Counted from the first letter of the stretch, positions 6,426 through 15,290 are shown. The stretch is 15,336 bases of DNA from an uncultured Verrucomicrobiales bacterium (GCA_937952875.1 CALFDI010000261.1:1-15336); one strand, 5' to 3'. Numbers and translations: made by a program. The notes: generated by a model from the sequence alone, not told the origin.

Positions 6426-8807
6426 ATGCTTACCTCACTTAAATGGCTTAACGATCACCTCGATCTGAGCGACCATTCACCACAGCAGCTCGATGACCTC
6501 CTGACCTTTGCAGGCATCGAGGTCGAAGGAATTGAGTCAAAAGGCGTTCCGTCTGAGCTCATCATCGTCGCCCAGGTTAAAGAAGCCGTTCAGCACCCCG
6601 ACGCTGATAAATTAAAAGTCTGCCAGGTCGATACCGGCGAAGGCTCACTGCGCCAGATCGTCTGTGGAGCGAAGAATTATAAAGTCGGAGATAAAGTCCC
6701 ATGCGCTCTTCCTGGTGCTGACCTAGGCGGCGGATTTGTGATTAAAGAAGGCAAGCTACGTGGCGTCCCATCGAATGGTATGCTCTGCGGTGCTAGCGAA
6801 ATCGGCTTTGTCGACGCTGAGGATGGACTGATGATTCTCCCAGATGATCTTCAGATCGGTCAGCCCTTAATCGAGATTTTTCCATCGGACACCATTTTAG
6901 AAATTGAGATTACTCCTAACCGCCCTGACCTATTGAGCCATCGTGGCACAGCGCGTGAACTCGCAGCTCTGTCACACAAGGAGTTAAAGCCAGCATCTGA
7001 AGGTGCTTCTCTCGAGACTGCTGTAGCTACCGACGTCCAGTTGGATACATCTACATGTCCCTACTATACGGCGACTCGTATTAGTGGAGTCTCCATCGGC
7101 GAGAGCCCTGCGTGGCTCAAAGAAAAGCTCGAAGCCATTGGTCTGCGCCCTATTAACAATGCCGTCGACATCACAAACTACGTCTTACATGAACTCGGCC
7201 ATCCGCTACATGCCTTCGATGCAGCCAAGGTCGAAGGTGCTCTCGTGGTGCGTGCTGCTCGTGAAGGTGAAGTCTTTAAAGCCCTCGATGAAGTCGACTA
7301 CACGCTCTCACCTGAGGACGCAGTGATTTCTGACAACTCTGGCTCTGCTCTGGCTCTCGCCGGCGTCATGGGAGGCCTCGATAGTGGCGTCACTGAATCT
7401 ACCACTGATATTATACTAGAGTCAGCGTATTTTACCACCTCTGAGATACGCCGCACATCCCGTCGCCTCATCTTATCATCTGACTCATCCTACCGATTCG
7501 AGCGTGGCACGGATCCAGAAAACGTGCTCGCAGCTGCTGCCCTTGCCACTCGACTCATCATCGAACTCACTGGCGGAACACTAGAAGGAGCAACACAGAT
7601 AGCGGGCAGTCTACCAGTCCTCACACAGCCTGTCACACTCGATCATGATCGCCTCTTCCAACTCATGGGCAGAGAGAACATCACTCTCGATCAGGCAGAA
7701 GGAATTTTAGAAAATCTCGGACTCACGAAGGCAGATGCGACAACGTGGAACGTGCCGAGCTATCGACAAGACCTTGCGCGGCACATCGACCTCGTCGAAG
7801 AAATTGCGCGTGTCCATGGACTCGATAATATTCAATCACGCTTCGCTGGCACCTTCGTCGAGCCATCTGAGACGGATGCATCCTACGATGCTCAGCTTAA
7901 TATTAAGAAATCCCTCGCAGCACTCGGCTTCTACGAAACTCAGACGATCAAACTCATATCAGAAGCACAGCTCGCAGACTCCCTCCCGATCCGTCCACTC
8001 ATGGAAGGCGATATCATTCGTGTCGCTCTGCCTTTAAGTGAAGATCACACTCTACTGCGCCCGAGCCTAACAGCTGGGCTTATCCAAGTCGCAGCTCGGA
8101 ACATTGCACAAGGGGCAGACTCTCTCCGTTTCTTTGAGATGGGCCGCCAGTTCCGAAATGCGGGGGGCGGAAAAGCGAAAGATTTAGAAGCTGATTCATT
8201 AGCCCTTCTAATGGGTGGAAAGCGAGGCCCTTCCAACTGGTCCGAGAAAGCCAACACTGTCGATCTCTACGACTTGAAAGCTGTCCTTTCAGCACTGCTC
8301 CCCCAAGCGACGATTCAGCTCTCTCCACGGGATCGAGATGGATGGCTACTCTGCGCGGACATCACGGCGAATGGGAAACCGATAGGCACATTTGCTCAGC
8401 TCGCTCCTGCTCGGGCACGCGAGATCGATGCAACATCCCCTATCTATGTTGCTGAACTTGAAATGAAGAAAGTTGAAGCATTGATTCAGCCGGCCTTTAA
8501 AGCGAGCGATCTCCCACAGTTCCCGGGCTCTAGTCGTGATGTCTCACTGGAAGTCCCAATAAGCGTTCCGAATGCGACGATTGAAAAAGCTCTCGGCCAA
8601 TTCAAAGAACCACTTCTCGTCGACTGGGCATGCACAGATCTCTTCGCAGATCCATCTGGCGAAAAGCTCGATACTGATAAGCGCGCGATTACATACAGCT
8701 TCCACTACCGGTCAGAGACAGGAACTCTCAAAGGCAAACAAGTCGATAGCGCTCACGAGGCACTTCGAAACCATCTCTCTAACATTAAGGGAATCACCCT
8801 ACGTTAA
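6426..8807 (+). CDS. pheT: Phenylalanine--tRNA ligase beta subunit
   Basis: Beta subunit of PheRS, 793 residues, full length. Domain order fits the family. Residues about 40-150 are the EMAP/tRNA-binding OB-fold, with HPDADKLKVCQVDTG and CGAKN. EITPNRPDLLSHRGTARELA lies at about 161-180. The B3/B4 editing domain spans about 205-390, with NNAVDITNYV and GHPLHAFD followed by VMGG. The B5 domain is about 400-475 (YRQDLARHIDLVEEIARVHG). A catalytic-core-like region follows, and the C-terminal FDX-ACB anticodon-binding domain is about 700-793 (FPGSSRDVSLEVP, then an ITYSFHYRS segment). The B3/B4 site hydrolyses mischarged Tyr-tRNA-Phe. It should form the heterotetramer with the PheS encoded just upstream. 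The start has no strong Shine-Dalgarno sequence. I see no terminator directly downstream. Confidence 0.97.
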   Translation: MLTSLKWLNDHLDLSDHSPQQLDDLLTFAGIEVEGIESKGVPSELIIVAQVKEAVQHPDADKLKVCQVDTGEGSLRQIVCGAKNYKVGDKVPCALPGADLGGGFVIKEGKLRGVPSNGMLCGASEIGFVDAEDGLMILPDDLQIGQPLIEIFPSDTILEIEITPNRPDLLSHRGTARELAALSHKELKPASEGASLETAVATDVQLDTSTCPYYTATRISGVSIGESPAWLKEKLEAIGLRPINNAVDITNYVLHELGHPLHAFDAAKVEGALVVRAAREGEVFKALDEVDYTLSPEDAVISDNSGSALALAGVMGGLDSGVTESTTDIILESAYFTTSEIRRTSRRLILSSDSSYRFERGTDPENVLAAAALATRLIIELTGGTLEGATQIAGSLPVLTQPVTLDHDRLFQLMGRENITLDQAEGILENLGLTKADATTWNVPSYRQDLARHIDLVEEIARVHGLDNIQSRFAGTFVEPSETDASYDAQLNIKKSLAALGFYETQTIKLISEAQLADSLPIRPLMEGDIIRVALPLSEDHTLLRPSLTAGLIQVAARNIAQGADSLRFFEMGRQFRNAGGGKAKDLEADSLALLMGGKRGPSNWSEKANTVDLYDLKAVLSALLPQATIQLSPRDRDGWLLCADITANGKPIGTFAQLAPARAREIDATSPIYVAELEMKKVEALIQPAFKASDLPQFPGSSRDVSLEVPISVPNATIEKALGQFKEPLLVDWACTDLFADPSGEKLDTDKRAITYSFHYRSETGTLKGKQVDSAHEALRNHLSNIKGITLR

Positions 8808-8827
8808 TTGGAGTTTCCTTAGAGTCT

Positions 8828-8980
8828 ATGTCTCAACCAGTCCTCATTGTTGGTGCAGACTTAGCAAGACCCTCATTTACAGATCTGGTAGATAGAAACT
8901 TTCAGGTCCACATAACCTGCGGCGATCGTATCAGGGAAAAAAGCTGCGCAGCATCTTCTCCAAGAAGTGTAACAGTCTAG
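8828..8980 (+). CDS. Short ORF, 50 residues; possible gene remnant
   Basis: The ATG at 8828 opens 50 codons ending in TAG at 8978-8980, filling the space between pheT and ribD. The N-terminal half (MSQPVLIVGADLARPSFTDL, then VDRNFQVHI) looks like the first beta-alpha-beta unit of a D-2-hydroxyacid dehydrogenase-type protein. The second half loses that character. GGAG at 8811-8814 is a little far (13 nt) to act as a ribosome binding site. It may be a truncated gene left after deletion, a small functional protein, or chance. I cannot decide between these. Confidence 0.3.
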   Translation: MSQPVLIVGADLARPSFTDLVDRNFQVHITCGDRIREKSCAASSPRSVTV

Positions 8981-8984
8981 ACAT

Positions 8985-10025
8985 CTAGCGCTTCACTAGG
9001 CCGCGCAGCATGACGTCGTCACCGAGTTGGTGAAATGCCACATCAGTGAGTCCCTGCGCTGCGGAGACAGATTCAGCACCTAGGCCAGCCACACCACTCT
9101 TCGGCCCACCTGTCACCATCGGAGCGAGAAAGATTAGCCATTCATCGATCAGACCTGCATCTGAGAATTCTCCGATTAATGTGCCGCCAGCTTCTAACAA
9201 AACAGTATTAAACCCCTCTTGCGCGAGGCTTTTGAGAACCTGATCAGGAGCTATATTCTGAAAAATCCGTGTGCGGTCAGCATGCTCATCAGTGAAAATA
9301 TTATAATCACCTACTAGACCCTGACGAGTCATCACGGCACGGAGTGGTTGAATAGGGCGATCATAGTCTCGCACTGTGAGGGCTGGATTATCACGGCGGA
9401 TGGTCTCGCCACCTGTGAGAATAACATCCACTTCATTACGCAGCTGCTGCACGCAGTGGCGAGCCTCTCTTCCAGTCAACCACTGGCCTTCTCCTTCTGG
9501 GCGAGTAATTCTGCCATCTAGGCTCATGGCAGTTTTGGCTATGACCCACGGACGGTGCCGCGTCTGCACAGAGCGAAAGCCTCTAATGAGTGCAGACGCA
9601 TCCTGTTCCATAAAGCCAGTAGTAACCTGCACACCTGCCTTTTCTAATAGAGTCTTCGCTGCACCTACGTGGTGTGGATTTGGGTCTTCCTCAGCATAGA
9701 TACAGTGAGAAATACCGGCCTCTATGATGGCATCGACACAGGCACCGGTGCGCCCATGGGTCGAGCAGGGCTCAAGAGTGACATAAATCGTCGCTCCAGG
9801 GAAAGAGCGGCCTTTCAGAGCATCTCGCTCGGCATGCGCTGTTCCGCATTTCTGATGATAGCCTTCAGCTAAGATCTGCCCATCCATCTCTACGACAGCT
9901 CCTACTGCAGGATTTGGCGATGTCCGCCCCATGCCCTTGCGCGCTAGCTCTATCGCACGGGTCATCATCTTCTTTGAGGGGGCTCTCACTTCGATAGAAG
10001 AATCACTCAATTTAACGTGTGTCAC
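8985..10025 (-). CDS. ribD: Bifunctional riboflavin biosynthesis deaminase/reductase
   Basis: Catalyses the second and third steps of riboflavin synthesis: deamination of the diaminopyrimidine phosphoribosylamine and NADPH-dependent reduction of the ribose. The zinc-binding deaminase domain comes first: TSPNPAVGAVV (35-45), HAE (64-66) and PCSTHGRTGAC (86-96), with C87 and C96 as ligands. The reductase domain starts near 158 (WVIAKTAMSLDGRI, 160-173) and includes ILTGGETIRRDNPALTVRD and LLEAGGTLIGEF. The longest frame starts at a GTG (10025) and gives 346 residues. In-frame GTG at 9989 and ATG at 9968 are alternatives; homologues usually have only several residues before the RAIELARKGMG segment, so a later start is quite possible. 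No other rib gene is adjacent and I see no FMN riboswitch. Confidence 0.95.
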   Translation of the reverse strand: MTHVKLSDSSIEVRAPSKKMMTRAIELARKGMGRTSPNPAVGAVVEMDGQILAEGYHQKCGTAHAERDALKGRSFPGATIYVTLEPCSTHGRTGACVDAIIEAGISHCIYAEEDPNPHHVGAAKTLLEKAGVQVTTGFMEQDASALIRGFRSVQTRHRPWVIAKTAMSLDGRITRPEGEGQWLTGREARHCVQQLRNEVDVILTGGETIRRDNPALTVRDYDRPIQPLRAVMTRQGLVGDYNIFTDEHADRTRIFQNIAPDQVLKSLAQEGFNTVLLEAGGTLIGEFSDAGLIDEWLIFLAPMVTGGPKSGVAGLGAESVSAAQGLTDVAFHQLGDDVMLRGLVKR

Positions 10026-10069
10026 AAGTCGTCAGTGTTTTTCATGACAAATCTCCCCTTTATGACTAG

Positions 10070-10075
10070 TAATAC
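10070..10075 (+). promoter_or_regulatory. Possible -10 box (TAATAC) of the cytochrome/propeller operon
   Basis: TAATAC, preceded by TAG, ends 7 nt before the ATG at 10083. This repeats the close -10 to ATG spacing seen before 461 and 3902 and suggests a leaderless message. I find no clear -35 box at the proper distance. Confidence 0.35.
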
Positions 10076-10082
10076 TTCTCAT

Positions 10083-11618
10083 ATGATCTTCCGCCGTTTC
10101 TCTCTCCTGACCGTAGGACTTTTCTTAAGCACTGCTGCCCTGCAGGCTCAACAGTCAGGCAAGGAACTGTATGGCCTCTACTGTGCAGCTTGTCACGGAA
10201 CAGATGGCGTGGGAGCAGAGGGGAATCCTAATCCACCACTCGCTAAGAGTGAATGGCTCCAAGGCACACCAAAAAGAGCCGCTGCAGCTGTTTTAAAAGG
10301 CCTGGTCGGACCAATCGAAGTCCGCGGTAAGATGTATAATCTCGCCATGCCTCCTCAAGGAGCTGTTTTAAATGATCAGCAGTTAGCATCTATTCTCACT
10401 TACGTCCGGAAAAGCTGGGGAAACCGTCAGAAAAAAGCGATCACTTCTGATGAAATCGCTGCAGTGCGAGCTGAACTCGCTGACCGAAAGGCTCCCTGGA
10501 CAGCTCAAGAACTGACCAAGAAATACCCGATTCCGCGTAACCGGAAATACGTGCGCCTCAATCACTTGATAGCCACTGTCTACCATGGTGAATGGGAAAC
10601 ATTTCCTGACTTCTCTCAGCTCGAGATCGTCTCCACTGAAGAGGAAAAGCGTAATCTTATCGATCTCGCTCACGCTGACAGAACTCAAGGCGTCGGCATT
10701 GTCTGGACGGGTAAGATCCATACAGATGTGGAAAGCGACTTCAATGCCGTCCTCGATGCCAGCGACGGTGCCCGCATGTTTATCAATGGCGAAGAGATAG
10801 TGACTGTTGAAGGCGTGGGGAAAATGGGACCTGAAAGAGCCCGTCGTAGACGCTTTCGTATGTCAAAAGGTGAGCATGACTTCAGGCTCGAATACTTTAA
10901 CCGCAATTCAGAAACCCCAGGCATCGTCCTCGAATTCAAAGGGAAACGCGGCCAAGTCTACCTCTCTGAGAGCCGACTCAAAGTCAAAGACACGAATCCG
11001 CCAATCCTTCTTAAACCAAAAGGTGATAACGCCGTTATTTATCGAAACTTTATTAAAGGTGCTCGCCCTCGATCCATCGGCGTCGGCTACGCAAAAGGTG
11101 TGAACCAGTCATTTTCTATCGAAAAGCTCAGCCCCGAACTCGTCTGGACAGGCAAATTCATCGATGCAGGCCGCCATTGGACGAACCGTGGACAGGGCTT
11201 TGAACCACCAGCAGGCGATAAAGTCGTCACTCTCTTAAAGGGCCCCGGCTACGCGCTTTCTGATCCAGATAAACAACTCGATCTCCAATACGGTGGCTAC
11301 ACGTTAGATGAAAAGATGCAGCCGCATTTCTTCTACACAGTCGAAGGCGTGAAAGTGACAGATTTCCTCCATCCAAGTGACTCAGGCCTTACCCGCACTC
11401 TCACATATCATCTGCCAGAGGGCGTCGAAGCTCCTAAAGGATTACGCCTCATCACTGCGTCAGCAGATAACCTCTCCGTATCAGGTTCACAGGTGACTCT
11501 CGATCACGGATTAACGATTCAATCCCCTAGCCCGCTCTCTCCAGATGGCTCGATTCCGCTCACCCCATCAGCTGAGCCCACTACCCTCACTCTCAACTAC
11601 TCTTGGTCAGCCAAATAA
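10083..11618 (+). CDS. Secreted mono-heme cytochrome c with PA14-like domain
   Basis: The ATG at 10083 is chosen because it begins a clean signal peptide (MIFRRFSLLTVGLFLSTAALQA, cut before QQSG). ATGs at 10044 and 10062 would lengthen it, and the frame extends to 10017. The product is 511 residues. The class I cytochrome c domain occupies about 24-115, with one heme site CAACH (34-38) and a probable axial Met in LAMPPQG (M89). Residues about 163-290 look like a PA14 beta-barrel (GIVWTGKIHTDVESDF, LDASDGARMFINGEEIV, then HDFRLEYFNR), a fold that often binds carbohydrate. The C-terminal part (about 300-511) is beta-rich and not recognised. The stop is 11 bases before the next gene, so both are probably one operon. 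The likely role is a periplasmic electron acceptor or carbohydrate-interacting partner of the downstream propeller protein. That is inference; the redox partner is unknown. Confidence 0.85.
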   Translation: MIFRRFSLLTVGLFLSTAALQAQQSGKELYGLYCAACHGTDGVGAEGNPNPPLAKSEWLQGTPKRAAAAVLKGLVGPIEVRGKMYNLAMPPQGAVLNDQQLASILTYVRKSWGNRQKKAITSDEIAAVRAELADRKAPWTAQELTKKYPIPRNRKYVRLNHLIATVYHGEWETFPDFSQLEIVSTEEEKRNLIDLAHADRTQGVGIVWTGKIHTDVESDFNAVLDASDGARMFINGEEIVTVEGVGKMGPERARRRRFRMSKGEHDFRLEYFNRNSETPGIVLEFKGKRGQVYLSESRLKVKDTNPPILLKPKGDNAVIYRNFIKGARPRSIGVGYAKGVNQSFSIEKLSPELVWTGKFIDAGRHWTNRGQGFEPPAGDKVVTLLKGPGYALSDPDKQLDLQYGGYTLDEKMQPHFFYTVEGVKVTDFLHPSDSGLTRTLTYHLPEGVEAPKGLRLITASADNLSVSGSQVTLDHGLTIQSPSPLSPDGSIPLTPSAEPTTLTLNYSWSAK

Positions 11619-11629
11619 TCTCAGTCTAT

Positions 11630-13087
11630 ATGAAAACATTTTTATCAACACTTTTCGTAGCGACTAGCTCCCTGCTCTCAGTTGGTGCACCCTACATCAC
11701 CGAGCAAATTCCTACTCCAAAAGGGGAAATCATCGAGTGTGGCTCGATCGCCCTCTTACCAGATCAGAAATTAGCCGTCTCTGGACGACGTGGTGATATC
11801 TGGATCGTAGAGGGCGCCTATGCGGATGACCTTTCTCAGGTGAAGTGGAGCAAATTCGCCGATGGCGTGCACGAGCCCTTCGGCATGCACTGGAAAGACG
11901 GTTCACTTTACGTCATGCAGCGGTCAGAATACTCAAAACTCACTGACACTAACGCAGATGGCAAAGCCGACCTCTTTGAGAACATTTGCGATGACTGGGG
12001 AGTCAACGGGAACTACCACGAATACAACTTCGGCTCACCACCTGATAAGGATGGCAATGTCTGGTCACTTCTCTGTCTCACAGGCTCTGGAGGAGCTGGC
12101 TCTGACTGGCGTGGATGGGCCATGCGCATCACTCCAGAGGGAAAAATGATCCCTACATGCTCTGGTGTTCGATCACCAGGTGGCGTCGGCTTTAACGCTG
12201 AGGGCGACGCCTTCTACACAGATAATCAAGGGACATGGAACGGCTCGTCTGCTCTTAAGTGGCTCAAGCCAGGCGGCTTCATGGGATGCCCTGCTGGCAA
12301 TAAGTATCACACCCTAGCTAATCTCCCTGAGCCTCCGACTCCAAAGGACGGGTCTCGCATACTCGAGGAAAGGAAAAAATTTCCCGACACACTCATCCCA
12401 CCCGCTGTCATCCTTCCACACGGAAGACTTGGGCAATCACCCACTGCTGTGATCACTGATACGACAGCTGGAAAATTCGGCCCCTTTGCAGGACAAGTCC
12501 TCATCGGTGAGCAGACACACTCACAGGTGCAGCGTGTAGATCTAGAAATGGTGAACGGCTTCTACCAAGGAGCAGCTTTCCCCTTTCTCAAAGGCTACAG
12601 TTCCGGAATCGTGCCAATGGTCATCGCAGCAGACGGCACACTCTTTGCAGGAGGCACGAACAGAGGCTGGGGCAGCCGGGGCAGTCAGCCATTTGCTCTG
12701 GAGCGCACACGCTGGACAGGCGAGTTGCCATTCGAGATTCATAGTATGAAGGCTCAGCCAAAGGGCTTTAAGCTGACATTTACACAACCCGTGGACGCAG
12801 CAAGTGCATCAGATCTTAAGAGCTACTCCATGAAGGCGTGGACCTACATTTATCAAAAAAGCTACGGCAGCCCTGAAGTTGATAAAAAGACGCCAAAAAT
12901 TACTAAAGCTACCGTATCAGAAGACAAATTATCTGTCACTCTAACGATCAAAGGCCTCGTTCGCGGACACGTCCACCATCTCATGTCGAAAGGTGTAAAA
13001 TCTGCAGCCGGCGCCAAGCTCTGGCACACCGATGCCTACTATACTCTCAATGAGATTCCTGCCGATGCAGTCGTAGACGCGAAGTAA
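11630..13087 (+). CDS. Secreted beta-propeller protein (PQQ/sugar-dehydrogenase-like, PVC type)
   Basis: The ATG at 11630 starts a signal peptide (MKTFLSTLFVATSSLLSVGA). The longer frame from 11603 would spoil it. The product is 485 residues. The repeated pattern of short hydrophobic strands, as in SIALLPDQKLAVSGRRGDIW, GMHWKDGSLYVMQ, GNVWSLL, GVGFNAEGDAFYTDNQG and VLIGEQTHSQVQRVD, is that of a soluble-glucose-dehydrogenase or NHL-like propeller. Such proteins are widespread in Planctomycetes and Verrucomicrobia as 'putative membrane-bound dehydrogenases'. An EF-hand-like calcium loop DTNADGKADLFE lies at 106-117. The last 120 residues form a separate beta domain (FEIHSMKAQPKGFKLTF). I see no heme motif in this protein; the cytochrome lies in the gene just upstream, so electron transfer between the two is plausible. 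Binding of PQQ is not shown by the sequence. Confidence 0.8.
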   Translation: MKTFLSTLFVATSSLLSVGAPYITEQIPTPKGEIIECGSIALLPDQKLAVSGRRGDIWIVEGAYADDLSQVKWSKFADGVHEPFGMHWKDGSLYVMQRSEYSKLTDTNADGKADLFENICDDWGVNGNYHEYNFGSPPDKDGNVWSLLCLTGSGGAGSDWRGWAMRITPEGKMIPTCSGVRSPGGVGFNAEGDAFYTDNQGTWNGSSALKWLKPGGFMGCPAGNKYHTLANLPEPPTPKDGSRILEERKKFPDTLIPPAVILPHGRLGQSPTAVITDTTAGKFGPFAGQVLIGEQTHSQVQRVDLEMVNGFYQGAAFPFLKGYSSGIVPMVIAADGTLFAGGTNRGWGSRGSQPFALERTRWTGELPFEIHSMKAQPKGFKLTFTQPVDAASASDLKSYSMKAWTYIYQKSYGSPEVDKKTPKITKATVSEDKLSVTLTIKGLVRGHVHHLMSKGVKSAAGAKLWHTDAYYTLNEIPADAVVDAK

Positions 13088-13091
13088 ACGG

Positions 13092-13568
13092 TTACTCGCC
13101 GAATTCTTCTTGCTGCTTGATCATAATAGCTTGGAGCTGCTTTTGGAACTCCATGATATCATCCTCACTCGGCTGATAGCCCGGGGTGTCAGCATCTAGC
13201 CCTGGGCGACCAGTCTGATCGATATAGAACATACCGCGTTCTCCGTCGCTGAAGTAGACGAGGCCGCTGATCAGCATTCCCGCCATCGGGTCATCATCGA
13301 CGATAACGCGAAGGCCACCAGTTGCTGGAGCAGGTCCATCTGTCGCAACCGTTGTTGGTGTCTCACCTACGATCGGACTGAGAACTTCGACCGGCTTAAC
13401 GATTTCGAGTCCCAGATCTGAGATGAGAAAACGGGTATCCATAAAGGTGATCGAGAGATCCATCTCCTCCTTCAGCCTCTTCTGCAGAGCTGATAGATCA
13501 TCTCCCTCGCTGACCCATTGGCTGATTAAGGCCTTCTGATCATCACTTAAGCTCGAGCTACTAAACAT
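13092..13568 (-). CDS. Conserved-looking hypothetical protein with short helical N-terminal module
   Basis: The ATG at 13568 gives 158 residues; a GTG at 13586 would add six. The N-terminal 60 residues (LSDDQKALISQWVSEGDDLS, then LQKRLKEEMD and FLISDLGL) form a helical module resembling a small helix-turn-helix-like segment that I have seen at the start of verrucomicrobial hypotheticals. A Pro/Thr/Ala-rich linker (about 69-85) follows, then a beta-rich domain (GLRVIVDDDPMAGMLISGLV, FSDGERGMFYIDQ) and an acidic helical tail. No signal peptide is visible. The gene is convergent with the propeller gene, with only four bases between the stops. No function can be assigned. Confidence 0.7.
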   Translation of the reverse strand: MFSSSSLSDDQKALISQWVSEGDDLSALQKRLKEEMDLSITFMDTRFLISDLGLEIVKPVEVLSPIVGETPTTVATDGPAPATGGLRVIVDDDPMAGMLISGLVYFSDGERGMFYIDQTGRPGLDADTPGYQPSEDDIMEFQKQLQAIMIKQQEEFGE

Positions 13569-13626
13569 GCTTGGGTATTTACCCACTCCTAGCGAAGGCG
13601 CAAGCTTAAGCGAGCATCACTTGCCC

Positions 13627-13914
13627 TCACAATCCGCGCAGATACTGGAATGTGTAAATCCCAGTGGCATGGCCATCAGCCCATCTCGGCTGAAGAGCGT
13701 AGCCGCCTACCACTTCCCAGCTTAGGAGATCGAACGCCTTCTCGCCTAGAGTGACATTAGGCCGCACCACTCTGCCTAAGGCATCTGGCTCGCCCTGGCA
13801 GCCTGCACATGGGCAGCCACGGCGCAGAGTCTCTAGCTGAATGTAGGACTCCTCACCATCTTCCCAAGCAAGTGCGAGCTCTGTCCCCATGACTGCTGTA
13901 TTTAAGAGTTTCAT
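13627..13914 (-). CDS. DUF971 (gamma-butyrobetaine hydroxylase N-terminal-like) domain protein
   Basis: A complete 95-residue protein consisting of one DUF971 domain. The signature RRGCPCAGCQGE gives the Cys cluster (C34, C36, C39), and the C-terminal WADGHATGIYTFQYLR gives the conserved His (H82). In gamma-butyrobetaine hydroxylase this fold binds zinc; free-standing bacterial versions have no settled role, and some occur next to Fe-S assembly genes. A good purine-rich sequence (GAGGAG) lies about 14 bases before the ATG. The hypothetical gene at 13092-13568 lies 58 bases downstream and may share the transcript. Confidence 0.88.
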   Translation of the reverse strand: MKLLNTAVMGTELALAWEDGEESYIQLETLRRGCPCAGCQGEPDALGRVVRPNVTLGEKAFDLLSWEVVGGYALQPRWADGHATGIYTFQYLRGL

Positions 13915-13979
13915 GCCCCATCCATCTCCTCGCGATTCATTTCTCGCAAGCGTAGACTTTTCTCTCCACCCTCTAGCAT

Positions 13980-14432
13980 ATGCGAATCACCCTACAGCGC
14001 GTATCAGAGGCAGCCGTCACAATCGGTGAGGACCGTGTCGCGGCTATCCAGCGCGGCTACGTCATTCTGCTCGGTATTGAGAGTAAAGATACTGAGGAAG
14101 ATATCGACTGGCTCACACGGAAGGTCTCTACCATGAGGCTTTTCCCAGATGATGCGGGGAAAATGAATCGCTCGATTCAGGACATCGACGGAGACATTAT
14201 TGTTGTCAGTCAGTTTACCCTCTACGCCAGCACGAAAAAGGGCAATCGACCCGGTTTCACGCGCAGTGCTCCACCAGAGGTCGCTATTCCTCTCTATGAG
14301 TCGTTTAAATGCAAACTCTCAGCCCTTCTCCCACGGCCCGTTCAGAGTGGTCAATTCGGCGCAGATATGCAGGTCAACCTCATCAATGACGGGCCTGTCA
14401 CCATCTCTATGGACAGCCAATCTAAGGAGTAA
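13980..14432 (+). CDS. dtd: D-aminoacyl-tRNA deacylase
   Basis: Removes D-amino acids (and glycine from mischarged tRNA-Ala) from tRNA, a cytoplasmic proofreading step. The 150 residues are normal length. It begins MRITLQRVSEAAVTIG and carries SQFTLYA (77-83) and the cis-proline motif as DGPVT (137-141, Gly-cisPro at 138-139), the two elements that line the active site. The linker GNRPGFTRSAPPE is also typical. Many homologues read NGPVT, so the extra Asp in NDGPVT is unremarkable. The gene starts a plus-strand pair with thiG 78 bases later; joint transcription is possible but the functions are unrelated. Confidence 0.96.
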   Translation: MRITLQRVSEAAVTIGEDRVAAIQRGYVILLGIESKDTEEDIDWLTRKVSTMRLFPDDAGKMNRSIQDIDGDIIVVSQFTLYASTKKGNRPGFTRSAPPEVAIPLYESFKCKLSALLPRPVQSGQFGADMQVNLINDGPVTISMDSQSKE

Positions 14433-14510
14433 TTTTCTTCGACTCCCCTCTGGAAAAAAATCTCCTTTCTTTTTCTGCCTGCACCTTTAGCCATTCCCCC
14501 CAAGAAGATC

Positions 14511-15290
14511 ATGTCCCTTACCATAGCAGACCGCACCTTTTCCTCACGCCTCATGACTGGAACCGGCAAGTTCCCTTCCATGGAATCTATGCGCGATGCT
14601 CTCGCCTCATCTGAGACTGAAATTGTTACAGTCGCCCTGCGTCGTGCTGATCTGACAGGAGAGAAGGATCCCTACGCCAATATCTTGGAATTCATCGATC
14701 CCGAGAAGTATCTCCTGCTACCGAACACCTCTGGTGCCATGAATGCTGAGGAAGCTGTGCGACTCGCTAGACTCGCAGAGGCAGCTGGTCTCCCTAAGTG
14801 GATCAAGTTAGAGATCCACCCTGACCCAACGTATCTCCTCCCAGACCCGATCGAAACGCTAAAAGCAGCCGAAATACTCGTCAAAGAAGGCTTTACCGTC
14901 CTCCCCTATATCAATGCAGATCCTGTATTAGCAAAGCGCTTAGAAGAAGTCGGCACAGCCACAGTAATGCCACTCGGCTCACCGATCGGGTCTAACAGAG
15001 GCATCGCCACTCGCGACCAAATCCGTATCATCATAGACCAAGCAACTATCCCAGTCGTAGTAGACGCTGGAATCGGCGCGCCGAGTCACGCAGCCGAAGC
15101 CATGGAACTCGGCGCTGATGCCGTGCTCGTCAACACGGCCATCGCTATAGCTTCCGATCCTGTCAAAATGGGGATCGCCTTTAAACAAGCTGTCGAAGCT
15201 GGTCGTATGGCTTATGAGCTAGGCCTACCCGAGAACGATTCTTTAAAAGCCAGCGCTACGAGCCCTCTCACGAGTTTTCTCCATGAGTAA
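14511..15290 (+). CDS. thiG: Thiazole synthase
   Basis: Forms the thiazole phosphate of thiamine from deoxyxylulose phosphate, dehydroglycine and ThiS-thiocarboxylate. It is a TIM barrel of 259 residues, complete. The Schiff-base lysine lies in WIKLEI (K99). Other family marks are [10 protein letters not shown] (12-21), VALRRADL (about 41-48), [20 protein letters not shown] (70-89), [13 protein letters not shown] (153-165) and [20 protein letters not shown] (184-203), which includes the phosphate-binding loops. No thiS or thiH follows in the remaining 46 bases, and no TPP riboswitch is visible in the 78 bases upstream. AAGAAG five nucleotides or so before the ATG may serve as a weak ribosome binding site. 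Confidence 0.96.
   Translation: MSLTIADRTFSSRLMTGTGKFPSMESMRDALASSETEIVTVALRRADLTGEKDPYANILEFIDPEKYLLLPNTSGAMNAEEAVRLARLAEAAGLPKWIKLEIHPDPTYLLPDPIETLKAAEILVKEGFTVLPYINADPVLAKRLEEVGTATVMPLGSPIGSNRGIATRDQIRIIIDQATIPVVVDAGIGAPSHAAEAMELGADAVLVNTAIAIASDPVKMGIAFKQAVEAGRMAYELGLPENDSLKASATSPLTSFLHE

Noticed and set aside
8942..8952. Palindrome GCTGCGCAGC as a terminator for pheT
   Set aside because: It has no loop and no following T-run; not a convincing terminator.
14433..14510. TPP riboswitch upstream of thiG
   Set aside because: Only 78 bases are available and I find no CUGAGA-type conserved core.
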